A DNA stretch of 64,000 nt from Limnohabitans sp. 2KL-17 (GCF_003063415.1 NZ_NESK01000002.1:1-64000), one strand, 5' to 3'. Positions 17,535 through 26,358 are shown, counted from the first letter of the stretch. Translations and numbers: made by a program. The notes: generated by a model not told the origin, from the letters alone.

Positions 17535-19306
17535 GACAGTTCCTGAGAGAGTTGGTTCAAAACATGGGTGAAGGCGTCGACGCAAAGCTGCATGTCGTCG
17601 CTGGTGGTCGATTCGAGCGGGTTGTGGCTGATGCCTGCGTTTTCACCGCGCACAAACAGCATGGCCTGCGGCATGACTTCGTGCAATTTCATGGCGTCGT
17701 GGCCTGCACCGCTGGGCAGTTTGAACAGCGGCACGCCCAGGGCGGTCACGGCACGTTCCCAGCGCGCTTGCCATTCGGGGGCACTGGGCGCAGCGGCGGC
17801 GCTCATGGTCAGCTCGGCTTTCACGCGCACGCCGCGGCGCTCGGTAATGCGGTTCAGCTGGGCCATCACATCGGCCACCAGCGCATCGCGCTGTGCATCG
17901 GTGGGGGCGCGCATGTCCAGGCTGAACAAGCAGCGACCAGGCACCACATTGATCGAGCCATTGGGCACCTGCAGTTGGCCAATCGTCGCCACACTGTCGC
18001 CATCCTTGGAGGCGCGTTGCTCCATGTAGAGCGCCAGTTCGGCCACGGCGCAAGCCGCATCGCGGCGGCGGTCCATGGGGGTGGTGCCCGCGTGGCTGGC
18101 GGTGCCGATCACCTCGCACAGGTAGCGCACGCTGCCATTGATGGACGTCACCACGCCCAGCGGGATGTTCACTTCGTTCAGCACCGGGCCTTGTTCGATG
18201 TGCACTTCGACAAAGCCCAGATACTGTGCCGGGTCGCGCTGGATTTTGGGGATGTCATCCACACACAGCCCCGCATGCTGCATCGCGGCGCGCATGGTGA
18301 TGCCGTCGGCGTCTTGTTGGTCCAGCCAGGCGGGGTTGAACTGGCCAATGAGGGCACCAGAGCCCAGGAAGGTGGCCTTGTAGCGCTGGCCTTCTTCTTC
18401 GGAAAAGGCCACCACCTCGATGCCAAAAGGCAGGCGTTTGCCCTGCTGGTGCAACTGCTGCACACAGGCCATGGGCACAAAGATGCCCAGGCGCCCATCG
18501 TATTTGCCGCCATTGCGCACGCTGTCGTAGTGTGAGCCTGTGAGAAGGTATTGAGCACCGGTTTTGGCCGGGTGGTAACGCCCGACCACGTTGCCTACAG
18601 CGTCGATGTGCACCTCGTCAAAACCGCAGTCGTGCATGTTTTGGCTGATGCGTTGGGCGCAAGCACGGTGTGCATCGGTCAGATAGGTCACCGTGAGTTG
18701 CCCCAGCTCGGCAAAGCCGGGGTCAGAGTGTTGTGCCAGCTTTTCTTGCCAGTCCCAGACCTGCTGGCCCAGTGTGGGTTCTACGTCGAATTTGTCGTTC
18801 AGCCGGATTTCGACAATGCGGTGGATGTTGCGCAGACATTCGGCCAGCTCGAAATCGGGGTGACCGTTCAGGCGGCGCTCAAACGCGTCGATGATCTGCT
18901 GTTTGTTGTAGCCCAGGCCGCGCGGACCGCGCACCGCCAAGATGAAGGGCCAGCCGAACTTGGCGTTGTAGTCGGCGTTGAGCTTTTGGATCTTGGCAAA
19001 TTCTTCGGGTGTGCAATCGGTCAAGCCTGCCTTGGTTTGCTCGTTGGTGGATTCGGCCGTCAGCGTCTTGCTGACCATGGCCTTGCCCGCGAGTTCGGGG
19101 TGGGCGCGGATCAGGCCCAGCTGAGCGTCGCGCCCGGCATGTGCCAACACCTCACACATGGCGTGTTTGAGGTGGGCCAGCGATTGGAAAGGGCGCTCAC
19201 CCAGCGCCTTTTCGGCGATCCAGGGGGAGTGCTCGTAAAGACCATCCAGCATGTGCGCGGCATCGGCTTGCGATGCGCTGTTGAGTTGTTCCAATGTCAA
19301 TGGCAT
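17531..19306 (-). CDS. OHCU decarboxylase - allantoate amidohydrolase fusion (UraD-AllC)
   Basis: One 591-residue chain carries two steps of urate breakdown. Residues 1-170 form a UraD domain (2-oxo-4-hydroxy-4-carboxy-5-ureidoimidazoline decarboxylase) with the catalytic-His motif RAHPELAGK and PFILAVRG. Residues 180-591 form an M20-family allantoate amidohydrolase with GSHYDSV, KYDGRLGI, SEEEGQRY, HIEQGP and SGAGHDAMKL as metal and substrate motifs. The first acts before, and the second after, the allantoinase encoded just upstream (two-base gap). The M20 partner overlaps downstream. No frame break separates the domains, so the fusion is real in this sequence. Confidence 0.95.
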   Translation of the reverse strand: MPLTLEQLNSASQADAAHMLDGLYEHSPWIAEKALGERPFQSLAHLKHAMCEVLAHAGRDAQLGLIRAHPELAGKAMVSKTLTAESTNEQTKAGLTDCTPEEFAKIQKLNADYNAKFGWPFILAVRGPRGLGYNKQQIIDAFERRLNGHPDFELAECLRNIHRIVEIRLNDKFDVEPTLGQQVWDWQEKLAQHSDPGFAELGQLTVTYLTDAHRACAQRISQNMHDCGFDEVHIDAVGNVVGRYHPAKTGAQYLLTGSHYDSVRNGGKYDGRLGIFVPMACVQQLHQQGKRLPFGIEVVAFSEEEGQRYKATFLGSGALIGQFNPAWLDQQDADGITMRAAMQHAGLCVDDIPKIQRDPAQYLGFVEVHIEQGPVLNEVNIPLGVVTSINGSVRYLCEVIGTASHAGTTPMDRRRDAACAVAELALYMEQRASKDGDSVATIGQLQVPNGSINVVPGRCLFSLDMRAPTDAQRDALVADVMAQLNRITERRGVRVKAELTMSAAAAPSAPEWQARWERAVTALGVPLFKLPSGAGHDAMKLHEVMPQAMLFVRGENAGISHNPLESTTSDDMQLCVDAFTHVLNQLSQELS

Positions 19307-19308
19307 GT

Positions 19309-20259
19309 TTATTCCTTGAAGGGGTGCGTCGTCTTCCAGTGCCGGGCAATGTCGATGCGCCGTGCCACCCAGACCTTGTCGTGTGACTGGATGTGGTCCA
19401 AAAAGCGTTGCAGCGCGGTGATGCGGCCCGGGCGACCGAGCAGGCGGCAGTGCATGCCGATGCTCATCATCTTGGGGGCGTTGTCACCGTTGGGGTCACC
19501 CTCGGCATACAGCACATCAAAAGTGTCTTTCATGTACTGAAAGAAGGGGTCTGCGTGCGAGTAACCCTGAGGCAGTGCAAAGCGCATGTCGTTGCAGTCG
19601 AGCGTGTAGGGCACGATCAATTGAGGCGCCACCGTGCCGTCGGTCTTTTGGACCTTCATCCAAAAAGGCAGGTCGTCGCCGTAATAATCGCTGTCGTATT
19701 CAAAGCCGCCAAAGTCGGCCACCAGGCGGCGCGTGTTGGGGCTGTCGCGACCGGTGTACCAGCCCAGGGGCCGCTCGCCGGTGAGCTTTTGCAAAATGGC
19801 CATGGCTTCGGCCATGTGGGCGCGTTCGGTGGCTTCGTCAATGTGTTGGTAGTGGATCCACTTCAGGCCATGGCAGGCGATGTCGTGGCCCAGTTCTTTG
19901 AAGGCGGCGGTCACATCGTCGTGCTTTTGCAGCGCGGTGGCCACGCCAAAAACGGTGAGCGGCAGACCGCGTTTTTCAAATTCGCGCAGGATGCGCCACA
20001 CGCCAGCCCGCGAGCCGTATTCGTAAATGCCTTCCATGCTGATGTGCCGATCGGCAAAAGCGGGGGGGCTGAACATCTCAGACAAAAACTGCTCCGAACC
20101 CGCATCGCCATGCAGCACCGAGTTTTCGCCACCTTCTTCGTAGTTCAACACGAACTGCACGGCCACACGGGCACCGCCGGGCCACTGGGCGTGGGGTGGG
20201 TTGGGGCCGTAACCTTTCAGGTCACGGGGGTAGGGCAGGGTGGTGTCGTAGGTGCGCAT
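19309..20259 (-). CDS. puuE: allantoinase PuuE (polysaccharide-deacetylase fold, cofactor-independent type)
   Basis: A 316-residue enzyme that opens the allantoin ring to allantoate. It has the NodB-like fold with the PuuE signatures NYEEGGENSVLHGDA, EYGSRAGVWRI, CHGLKWIHYQ and GWYTGRDSPNTRRL. Size is standard for PuuE, and it is unrelated to the metal-dependent AllB. It follows gntR by 19 nt and precedes the uraD-allC fusion by two, so it is the second gene of the ureide operon. Confidence 0.95.
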   Translation of the reverse strand: MRTYDTTLPYPRDLKGYGPNPPHAQWPGGARVAVQFVLNYEEGGENSVLHGDAGSEQFLSEMFSPPAFADRHISMEGIYEYGSRAGVWRILREFEKRGLPLTVFGVATALQKHDDVTAAFKELGHDIACHGLKWIHYQHIDEATERAHMAEAMAILQKLTGERPLGWYTGRDSPNTRRLVADFGGFEYDSDYYGDDLPFWMKVQKTDGTVAPQLIVPYTLDCNDMRFALPQGYSHADPFFQYMKDTFDVLYAEGDPNGDNAPKMMSIGMHCRLLGRPGRITALQRFLDHIQSHDKVWVARRIDIARHWKTTHPFKE

Positions 20260-20278
20260 GGTTTTGGCTGGATGAGGA

Positions 20279-20944
20279 TCAGGACAAGGCCATGGCGATG
20301 TCTTGGGTGGGCACTTTGCGGTCGAAGGTCAGGCTGGCTTCAACATGAAGCAGGTGTTCGTGCATCAGGCGCACAGCCAGGTCAGAGTCTTTGGCTTCGA
20401 GCGCGGCCACGATCGTCACATGTTCGTCGGTGGAGTGTTCGGCCTCGTTGCGCGACTGGTACATCAGCGTGATCAGGGCGCAGCGCGAGATCAATTCACC
20501 CAGCACCTGGGCCAGCACATCGTTGTGCATGAGTTCGGCCATGCGCACATGGAAGTCGCCCAGCAACTCGGTGCGGCCTGTGATGTCGCCTTGTGTCACG
20601 GCTTCACGTTCTTGCTTGATGTGCTCCTTCAGTGCGGTGATTTGTTCGGGGGTGACCTGTTTTGCAAAGGCACGGGTCATCTCTGCCTCCAGCATTCGCC
20701 GCACGGCAAAAACCTGTTGGGCTTCCTCCACCGAGGGCGCGGCCACGAAGGCGCCTCGAGCGGGTTCCAGCCGGATCAGGCGGTTTTGTGACAATTGGAA
20801 CAAGGCTTGCCGCACCAGAGTGCGCGAAACACCAAAGTGATCGGCCAGCTTTTGCTCGGCCAACTTGGAGCCGGGCAAAAGTCGGTGCTCGACAATGGCG
20901 CGTGTGAGCGATTCGACGATGTGGTGCGTGGTGGAGGTTTCCAT
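20279..20944 (-). CDS. GntR-family (FCD domain) regulator of purine/ureide genes
   Basis: A 221-residue repressor-type protein. The N-terminal winged helix (about 1-70) contains LADHFGVSRTLVRQALFQL. The C-terminal FCD helical domain has the metal/ligand-binding His set in DFHVRMAEL, STDEHVTIV and LMHEHLLHVEAS. The gene heads the operon with puuE and uraD-allC and is divergent from uraH. A TGTATACA palindrome lies between the two starts and recurs upstream of three other purine-related genes, so autoregulation and pathway control are likely. The inducer is unknown; urate, HIU or allantoin are candidates. Confidence 0.92.
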   Translation of the reverse strand: METSTTHHIVESLTRAIVEHRLLPGSKLAEQKLADHFGVSRTLVRQALFQLSQNRLIRLEPARGAFVAAPSVEEAQQVFAVRRMLEAEMTRAFAKQVTPEQITALKEHIKQEREAVTQGDITGRTELLGDFHVRMAELMHNDVLAQVLGELISRCALITLMYQSRNEAEHSTDEHVTIVAALEAKDSDLAVRLMHEHLLHVEASLTFDRKVPTQDIAMALS

Positions 20945-21021
20945 GTCGCGTGGTCCCTTTCGGGGTTTTACCCCGGGTGTTTTGTTTCAGTCGCAGAAAT
21001 CATAGCCACAAAAAGCAAAAT

Positions 21022-21029
21022 TGTATACA
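21022..21029. promoter_or_regulatory. TGTATACA operator-like site 3 (gntR/uraH)
   Basis: The palindrome lies 77 nt from the gntR start and 88 nt from the uraH start, in the shared divergent region. Its right flank CTTCGGT and a following ACTGGT are also found at the puuD site (21 of 23 bases shared), more than an 8-bp core would need by chance. Confidence 0.7.
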
Positions 21030-21117
21030 CTTCGGTCGACTGGTTTAATGTGGGCCAAAATGGCCTTCTCAAACCGCCTTCATTGCCCTCCAACATTCAA
21101 GACAAGCGAGCAAGACC

Positions 21118-21471
21118 ATGGGATTGAGTACACACGTTCTGGACACCATGAACGGCTGCCCCGCAGCCGGCATGCAGGTTTCCCTCTTCACCACCCAGGG
21201 CGATCAAGCCACCCTGGTCAAAAGCTTCACGCTCAACAGCGACGGTCGCAACCCGGACGGCATGCTGTATGACCATGCCAGCCTGCGCAAGGGCACTTAC
21301 CGGCTGGTGTTCGATGTTGCCGGGTATTTCAAGGCCAAAGCCGTCGATTTGCCTGAGCCCAACTTTTTGAACCAGGTCAGCCTCGACTTTGGCGTGGCCC
21401 ATGAAGACCAGCACTACCACGTCCCGCTGTTGGTCAGCCCGTGGAGCTACTCGACCTACCGTGGTTCTTAA
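21118..21471 (+). CDS. uraH: 5-hydroxyisourate hydrolase (transthyretin-like protein)
   Basis: A 117-residue enzyme that hydrolyses 5-hydroxyisourate, the product of urate oxidase, to OHCU. It has the N-terminal THVLDTMNGCPAAGM and the diagnostic C-terminal tetrapeptide YRGS; the active-site His in STHVLD and in HYHVPLLVSPWSYSTYRGS are present. No periplasmic signal is seen, so it is cytoplasmic. It is transcribed away from gntR. Its product feeds the UraD domain encoded on the opposite strand. Confidence 0.96.
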   Translation: MGLSTHVLDTMNGCPAAGMQVSLFTTQGDQATLVKSFTLNSDGRNPDGMLYDHASLRKGTYRLVFDVAGYFKAKAVDLPEPNFLNQVSLDFGVAHEDQHYHVPLLVSPWSYSTYRGS

Positions 21472-21477
21472 GCAAAT

Positions 21478-21490
21478 GGGGTTCTGACCC
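21478..21490 (+). repeat. GGG(T)TCTGACCC motif, left copy flanking the nuclease gene
   Basis: GGGGTTCTGACCC begins seven bases after the uraH stop. A close copy, GGGATCTGACCCC, occurs in the same orientation at 22153-22165 just after the nuclease gene. Similar GGGGTCAGACCCC-like motifs often border single-gene inserts or REP-type transposase genes in proteobacteria. Confidence 0.5.
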
Positions 21491-21571
21491 GCGTGCAAAG
21501 AGGCGGGAAAGTTCTCGATGGCTTCAAAAATTTAGTTTCGCTGCGGCACCCATAGTGATTACGATGTATGC

Positions 21572-22150
21572 ATGCGAATGCATTTATGGGCTCTTTTGGT
21601 CGCTTTTTTGTCGGCTTGTGGCGGCGGTGGGGATGGCGGTATGCCCGTTCCATCATCGGCCTTGTCTTATTGCGGCGTGACCACAGGCATTGGTCGCATC
21701 GAAGGCCCGGTCACTTCGGTGCACGATGGCGACACGATCACGGTGAATGGGCAGTCGATCCGGCTGGACAGCATCGACGCACCCGAGCTGTCGCAAGCCT
21801 GGGGAATCCAATCCAGGGACCATTTGGCAACGCTGGTGCTGAACCAGCGTGTGACTGTCACGTATGCCAAAAAAGACCTTTATGAAAGGGTGGTGGGAAC
21901 GGTCTTCAAGCCCGATTGCACAAATGTCAGCTTGAAACAGGTGTCTTCAGGTGCCGCCTGGTACTACGAGGCCTACCAGTGCGAGATTGAAATCCGTTTG
22001 CGCAAGGCCTATGCAGCTGCTCAGACCTCGGCTCGGGCCGCTGCACTGGGTTTATGGGGTGCGCCTGCCGTTGCCCCCTGGGTCTTCCGCAACGGAGTCG
22101 ATGCCAAAGTACCTGCTTCATGTCCCAATGGGGACGCGCCTTCCGATTAA
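21572..22150 (+). CDS. staphylococcal-nuclease-like (thermonuclease) lipoprotein
   Basis: A 192-residue predicted lipoprotein. A short signal ends in the lipobox LSAC followed by a Gly-rich linker. The SNase domain has the calcium-site DGDTI, RLDSIDAPE (Arg35, Asp40 and Glu43 equivalents) and LYERVVGTVF (Arg87 equivalent), so the catalytic set is complete. ATG at 21572 or 21578 is possible. It has no metabolic link to its neighbours and is bounded by a pair of GGG-TCTGACCC motifs, which suggests it was inserted between uraH and xdhA. Confidence 0.88.
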   Translation: MRMHLWALLVAFLSACGGGGDGGMPVPSSALSYCGVTTGIGRIEGPVTSVHDGDTITVNGQSIRLDSIDAPELSQAWGIQSRDHLATLVLNQRVTVTYAKKDLYERVVGTVFKPDCTNVSLKQVSSGAAWYYEAYQCEIEIRLRKAYAAAQTSARAAALGLWGAPAVAPWVFRNGVDAKVPASCPNGDAPSD

Positions 22151-22152
22151 TC

Positions 22153-22165
22153 GGGATCTGACCCC
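22153..22165 (+). repeat. GGGATCTGACCCC motif, right copy flanking the nuclease gene
   Basis: This starts two bases after the nuclease stop and is followed by AATTAAAC. See the left copy at 21478. The two copies enclose a 688-bp segment that holds only the nuclease gene. Confidence 0.5.
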
Positions 22166-22251
22166 AATTAAACGCAAGAATATTTTTCTCAGGTGTGGCG
22201 AGGTTCTTTAAAATCTGCTTCTTACCGTCTAATTAAACTTCCCCTCCCAAC

Positions 22252-23727
22252 ATGACCCAAGTCACCAACACTGTGCGCTTTGTGCTCGACGGCCAAATCG
22301 TCGAAGCCCAGGGCGAGCGCCGCACCACCACCGTTCTGGACTATCTGCGCGAGCAGTTGCACCGCACCGGGACCAAAGAGGGCTGCGCTGAGGGCGATTG
22401 CGGCGCTTGCGTGGTGATGGTGGGTGAGCTCAACGCCGCGGGCACCGGGGTGGACTATGTAGCCACTAACTCTTGCATCCAGTTGCTGCCTTCACTGGAC
22501 GGCAAATCGGTCAAGACGGTCGAGAGCCTGAAAAATGCCGATGGCAGCTTGCACCCGGTACAGGAAGAAATGATCAAGTGCCATGGCTCGCAGTGCGGCT
22601 TTTGCACCCCCGGCATCGTGATGAGCCTGGTGAACCTGGTTCAGGTTCTGCCCATGCCCAATCGCCAGCAGATCACCGACTCGCTCAGCGGCAACCTTTG
22701 CCGCTGCACAGGCTACAAGCCAATCATCGAATCGGCGACCAAGGCCTGTGCCAAGCCCGAAGCCCTCAAGCTGGACGACAGCGCCGATGTGCCGTTGCTC
22801 CAACAAATCAAGCGCTCCAGTGTGCCCACACTCAGCCTGGACGGCGACATCATCGTGCAACCGGTGGTACGCACCAAGAAGGGCAACGAATTCGTCTCGC
22901 CCGCCACCCTTGCCGAGGTGGCTGACTACCTGGTCAAGAACCCCAGCACCACGCTGCTGGCCGGCAGCACCGAAATCGGTCTGCAGGTGAACAAGCAGTT
23001 TGTGCGCCCTGACCACATCATGTATTTGGGCAATGTGGCCGAGCTGCGCCAGGTGACAGAAACCGCGATCAGCTGGCGCATTGGTGCTGCCGTGTCGCTG
23101 ACCACCACCGAGGCCTTGCTGGCCAAGGCCTACCCCGATTTTGTGGAAGTGCTGCGCCGCTTTGGCTCGCCCCCCATCCGGTCGACAGCCACTTTGGCGG
23201 GCAACATCGCCAACGGTTCGCCTATTGGCGACACCATGCCCTGCCTGATCGCCTTGGGGGCCACTTTGGTGCTGCGCCGGGGCGAAAAAACCCGCAAGGT
23301 CTTGTTGGAAAACTTTTACACCGGCATGAAGAAAACCGTGCTCGAAGCCGGTGAGTTCATCGAAGCCATTGAGTTGGCCAAGCCGGTGACAGGTCAGGTC
23401 TTTCGCGCCCACAAGGTGAGCAAGCGTTTTGAGCAAGACATCTCGGCCACCTGTGCGGCCATCAGCTACTCGCTCAAGGGTGGCAAGCTCAGCGGCGTGA
23501 AGTTGGCCTACAACGGCTTGGCTCCGTCGCCATGCCGCGCCCCCAAACTGGAGGCACTGCTGGAAGGCCAATTCCCTGTTGATGTGAAAGCGGCCGACCT
23601 GGATGCTGCCATTGCCGCCAGCTTCACGGCCCGCGACGGCCTGCGCGCCACCTGGGCCTACCGCGCTTTGGTCGCACGCAATCTGGTGCTTGAATTCATC
23701 GAAGAACAAACGAAAGAGGTGGCTTGA
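22252..23727 (+). CDS. xdhA: xanthine dehydrogenase small subunit (2x[2Fe-2S], FAD)
   Basis: A 491-residue subunit that carries electrons from the molybdenum site to NAD. The N-terminal ferredoxin domain has GCAEGDCGACVV; the second cluster domain has CHGSQCGFCTPG and NLCRCTGYKP (to about residue 165). An FAD domain (about 200-375, with LLAGSTEIGLQVNK and TLAGNIANGSPIGD) and a CO-dehydrogenase-flavoprotein C-terminal domain follow. All cluster cysteines are present. xdhB starts immediately after its stop, so the two are coupled. It oxidises hypoxanthine and xanthine to urate in the cytoplasm. Confidence 0.97.
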   Translation: MTQVTNTVRFVLDGQIVEAQGERRTTTVLDYLREQLHRTGTKEGCAEGDCGACVVMVGELNAAGTGVDYVATNSCIQLLPSLDGKSVKTVESLKNADGSLHPVQEEMIKCHGSQCGFCTPGIVMSLVNLVQVLPMPNRQQITDSLSGNLCRCTGYKPIIESATKACAKPEALKLDDSADVPLLQQIKRSSVPTLSLDGDIIVQPVVRTKKGNEFVSPATLAEVADYLVKNPSTTLLAGSTEIGLQVNKQFVRPDHIMYLGNVAELRQVTETAISWRIGAAVSLTTTEALLAKAYPDFVEVLRRFGSPPIRSTATLAGNIANGSPIGDTMPCLIALGATLVLRRGEKTRKVLLENFYTGMKKTVLEAGEFIEAIELAKPVTGQVFRAHKVSKRFEQDISATCAAISYSLKGGKLSGVKLAYNGLAPSPCRAPKLEALLEGQFPVDVKAADLDAAIAASFTARDGLRATWAYRALVARNLVLEFIEEQTKEVA

Positions 23728-26088
23728 ATGAACGCTCCTACCCCCATCAAAAACCTGTTGCCTGCATCGGGTGTTCAACAAGGCACTGACGTCGTGCACG
23801 AGTCGGCGCACCTGCACGTCACGGGCTCGGCCACTTACATCGACGACATCCCCGAGCACGCCGGAACCTTGTATGCCGCGCTGATTTTGTCGCCCGTGGC
23901 GCATGGTGAGTTGATCGGCGACGGCATTGACCGCGCTGCCATCTTGCGTGAGCACGGAGTGGTGGCGGTCTACACCGCCAAAGACATTCCCGGCGAAAAC
24001 AACTGCGGCCCCATCGTGCACGACGACCCTTTCTTGGCTGCAGGCAAGGTCGAGTTTGTGGGCCAAGCCGTGGCTGTGGTGGTGGCACGTGACATGCTCT
24101 ACGCCCGCGAAGCCGCGAAAAAAGCCAAGGTGCTGGTGAAAGAACTCAAGCCCATCTTGACGGTGGAAGAGGCGATGGAAGCCAACAGTTTCATCATGCC
24201 GCCCAAGGGCATCACCCGCGGCGATGCCGCAGCCGCCATTGCCAGCGCCCCGCATAAGATCAAGGGCACGACCCGTACCGGCCAACAAGAGCAGTTTTAT
24301 CTGGAAGGCCAGATCACCTATGCGGTGCCAAAAGAAGACGGTCAGCTCACGCTCTACGTGTCGACCCAGCACCCCGATGGCAACCAACGTGAAGCCGCAC
24401 ACGCCCTGAACCTGCACACCAACGATGTGGAGGTGATTTGCCGCCGCATGGGTGGCGGCTTTGGCGGCAAAGAAGGCAACGCCAGCATCTTCAGCCAGAG
24501 CGCTGCCTTGGCGGCGTTCAAGCTGCAAAAGCCCGTCAAGCTGCGCGTGAACCGCGACGACGACATGACGATCACCGGCAAGCGCCATGATTTCCGCATC
24601 GACTACGAAGTGGGCTTTGATGACAAGGGCCGCGTCCTGGGTGCGGACATCACGCTCATGTCGCGTTGCGGTTACAGCACCGATTACTCCGGCCCGGTGA
24701 ACGACCGCGCTTGCTTGCACATCGACAACACCTACCACATCCCGGCCCTGAAGCTGCTCAGCCACCGCTGCAAAACCAACACGCAAAGCGCGACCGCATT
24801 CCGTGGCTTTGGCGGCCCACAAGGCATGTTCGGCATCGAGACCGTGATGGACGAGATTGCGATGACTTTGGGCAAAGACCCATTGGAGGTGCGCAAGCTC
24901 AACCTTTACAAAGACCCGGCCATCAGTGGCACGCCCGACACCATGACCACCCAATACAAGCAGTTGATTGAAGACTGGGTGGGTGACAAAGTGATCGATC
25001 AGGTGGAACAAGAATCAAAGTACGCCGAGCGCCGCGCTGCCGTGCAGGCCTTCAATGCCCAAAGCAAAAGCCGCAAGCGGGGTTTGGCTCTCGTGCCCCT
25101 GAAGTTCGGCATCAGCTTTACCGCCACCCACCTGAACCAGGGCGGGGCGTTGTTGGTGATTTACATGGACGGCTCGGTCAGCTGCAACCACGGCGGCACC
25201 GAAATGGGCCAGGGCCTGAACACCAAGATGGCACAGGTTTGCGCTGACGGACTGGGCATCGGCGTCGACAAAGTGCGCATCACCGCGACCGACTCACAAA
25301 AAGTGCCTAACGCATCGGCCACCTCGGCGTCCAGCGGTGCCGACATCAACGGCGCGGCCATCATGAATGCCACTGCGCAGATGCGCGAGCGCCTGAAACC
25401 TGTGGCGGCCCGCATGCTCGGTTGCCAGCCTGAAGAGGTGAGTTTTTCCAACAGCGAACTGCACGGCGGTGGCAAGTCCGTCAAGTGGGCCGATGTGACT
25501 AAGCAAGCTTGGCTCGACCGCGTGGGCCTGAGCGTCACCGGCTTTTACATGACGCCAGAAATCAAATACGACTTCACCACCCTGAGCGGTCGTGCTTTCT
25601 ATTACTACTGCTACGGCGCTGCCGTGAGCGAAGTGGAAATCGACACCCGCACGGGCGAGTGGTGGCTCAAAGCCGTGGACATCGTGCACGACGTAGGCCG
25701 CAGCATCAACCCGGCATTGGACAAAGGCCAGATCGAAGGCGCGTATGTGCAAGGCATGGGCTGGCTCACCATGGAAGAATGCATCTGGGACAAAAAAGGC
25801 AAGTTGCTCACGCACGGCCCCAGCACCTACAAAATCCCGGTGGCGGGCGACATCCCCGAGCATTTCAAGGTGTCCTTGTTCGACAACATCAACCTCAAGC
25901 CCACGCCGTTCAACAGCAAGGCCACGGGCGAGCCCCCATTGATGTTGGGCCTGTCGGCCTTCTTCGCTTTGCGCGATGCGGTCGCCGCCAGTGCCAACCA
26001 CAAAGCCGTGGTTTACATGGATGCCCCGGCCACACCCGAACGCATTTTGATGGCCTGCGAAAAAGCCAAGGCCACTGCAGGGCTGTAA
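23728..26088 (+). CDS. xdhB: xanthine dehydrogenase molybdopterin subunit
   Basis: A 786-residue catalytic subunit that binds the molybdenum cofactor. Motifs include RRMGGGFGGKE, the substrate-Arg region ATAFRGFGGPQGMF and the catalytic-Glu region GEPPLMLGLSAFFALRDAV near the C-terminus. The start directly follows the xdhA stop. A strong hairpin lies 11 nt after the stop. The maturation factor XdhC is encoded 3.5 kb downstream. It gives urate for PuuD. Confidence 0.97.
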   Translation: MNAPTPIKNLLPASGVQQGTDVVHESAHLHVTGSATYIDDIPEHAGTLYAALILSPVAHGELIGDGIDRAAILREHGVVAVYTAKDIPGENNCGPIVHDDPFLAAGKVEFVGQAVAVVVARDMLYAREAAKKAKVLVKELKPILTVEEAMEANSFIMPPKGITRGDAAAAIASAPHKIKGTTRTGQQEQFYLEGQITYAVPKEDGQLTLYVSTQHPDGNQREAAHALNLHTNDVEVICRRMGGGFGGKEGNASIFSQSAALAAFKLQKPVKLRVNRDDDMTITGKRHDFRIDYEVGFDDKGRVLGADITLMSRCGYSTDYSGPVNDRACLHIDNTYHIPALKLLSHRCKTNTQSATAFRGFGGPQGMFGIETVMDEIAMTLGKDPLEVRKLNLYKDPAISGTPDTMTTQYKQLIEDWVGDKVIDQVEQESKYAERRAAVQAFNAQSKSRKRGLALVPLKFGISFTATHLNQGGALLVIYMDGSVSCNHGGTEMGQGLNTKMAQVCADGLGIGVDKVRITATDSQKVPNASATSASSGADINGAAIMNATAQMRERLKPVAARMLGCQPEEVSFSNSELHGGGKSVKWADVTKQAWLDRVGLSVTGFYMTPEIKYDFTTLSGRAFYYYCYGAAVSEVEIDTRTGEWWLKAVDIVHDVGRSINPALDKGQIEGAYVQGMGWLTMEECIWDKKGKLLTHGPSTYKIPVAGDIPEHFKVSLFDNINLKPTPFNSKATGEPPLMLGLSAFFALRDAVAASANHKAVVYMDAPATPERILMACEKAKATAGL

Positions 26089-26099
26089 AGATGCCGGCG

Positions 26100-26126
26100 G
26101 GATGCCTGAAGTGTTTTCAGGCATCC
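26100..26126 (+). terminator. hairpin after xdhB
   Basis: An 11-bp perfect stem (GGATGCCTGAA / TTCAGGCATCC) has a five-base loop and is followed by TTCAGTT, a weak T tract. It probably ends or attenuates the xdhAB transcript. Confidence 0.6.
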
Positions 26127-26163
26127 TTCAGTTCATACAACCCCAGATTTCAGGAGCAGGCCC

Positions 26164-26358
26164 ATGTCAAACGATCCAAGGTGCTGCGGCACTGGCACAT
26201 GCATCATCAACGCCGAAGGCCTTTGCTGGTGTGGTCAGCGCTGGGATGGCGAAAAGATGTGTTTCATGCCCGAGCCTGTTGCAGCCCCCTCGCAGTCTTC
26301 TTCATCTTCTTCCAGCAGGCAGTCCTTGCCGCGGCCTCTTGCCCAAGATCAGGACTGA
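26164..26358 (+). CDS. small Cys-rich protein of unknown function
   Basis: A 64-residue protein with AGGAG seven bases before ATG. The first 37 residues hold six cysteines (RCCGTGTCIINAEG, LCWCGQRW, KMCF) in a spacing that could bind a metal or Fe-S cluster, or form disulfides. The rest is a Ser-rich tail. No signal peptide is seen. I recall similar short CCGTGTCII proteins in Comamonadaceae, without known function. It lies between xdhB and an MFS gene. It is not an obvious part of the xanthine dehydrogenase system. Confidence 0.7.
   Translation: MSNDPRCCGTGTCIINAEGLCWCGQRWDGEKMCFMPEPVAAPSQSSSSSSSRQSLPRPLAQDQD

Noticed and set aside
22492-25011. 839-codon minus-strand open frame opposite xdhA/xdhB
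   Set aside because: It spans two real genes with conserved cofactor motifs and shows no domain of its own.
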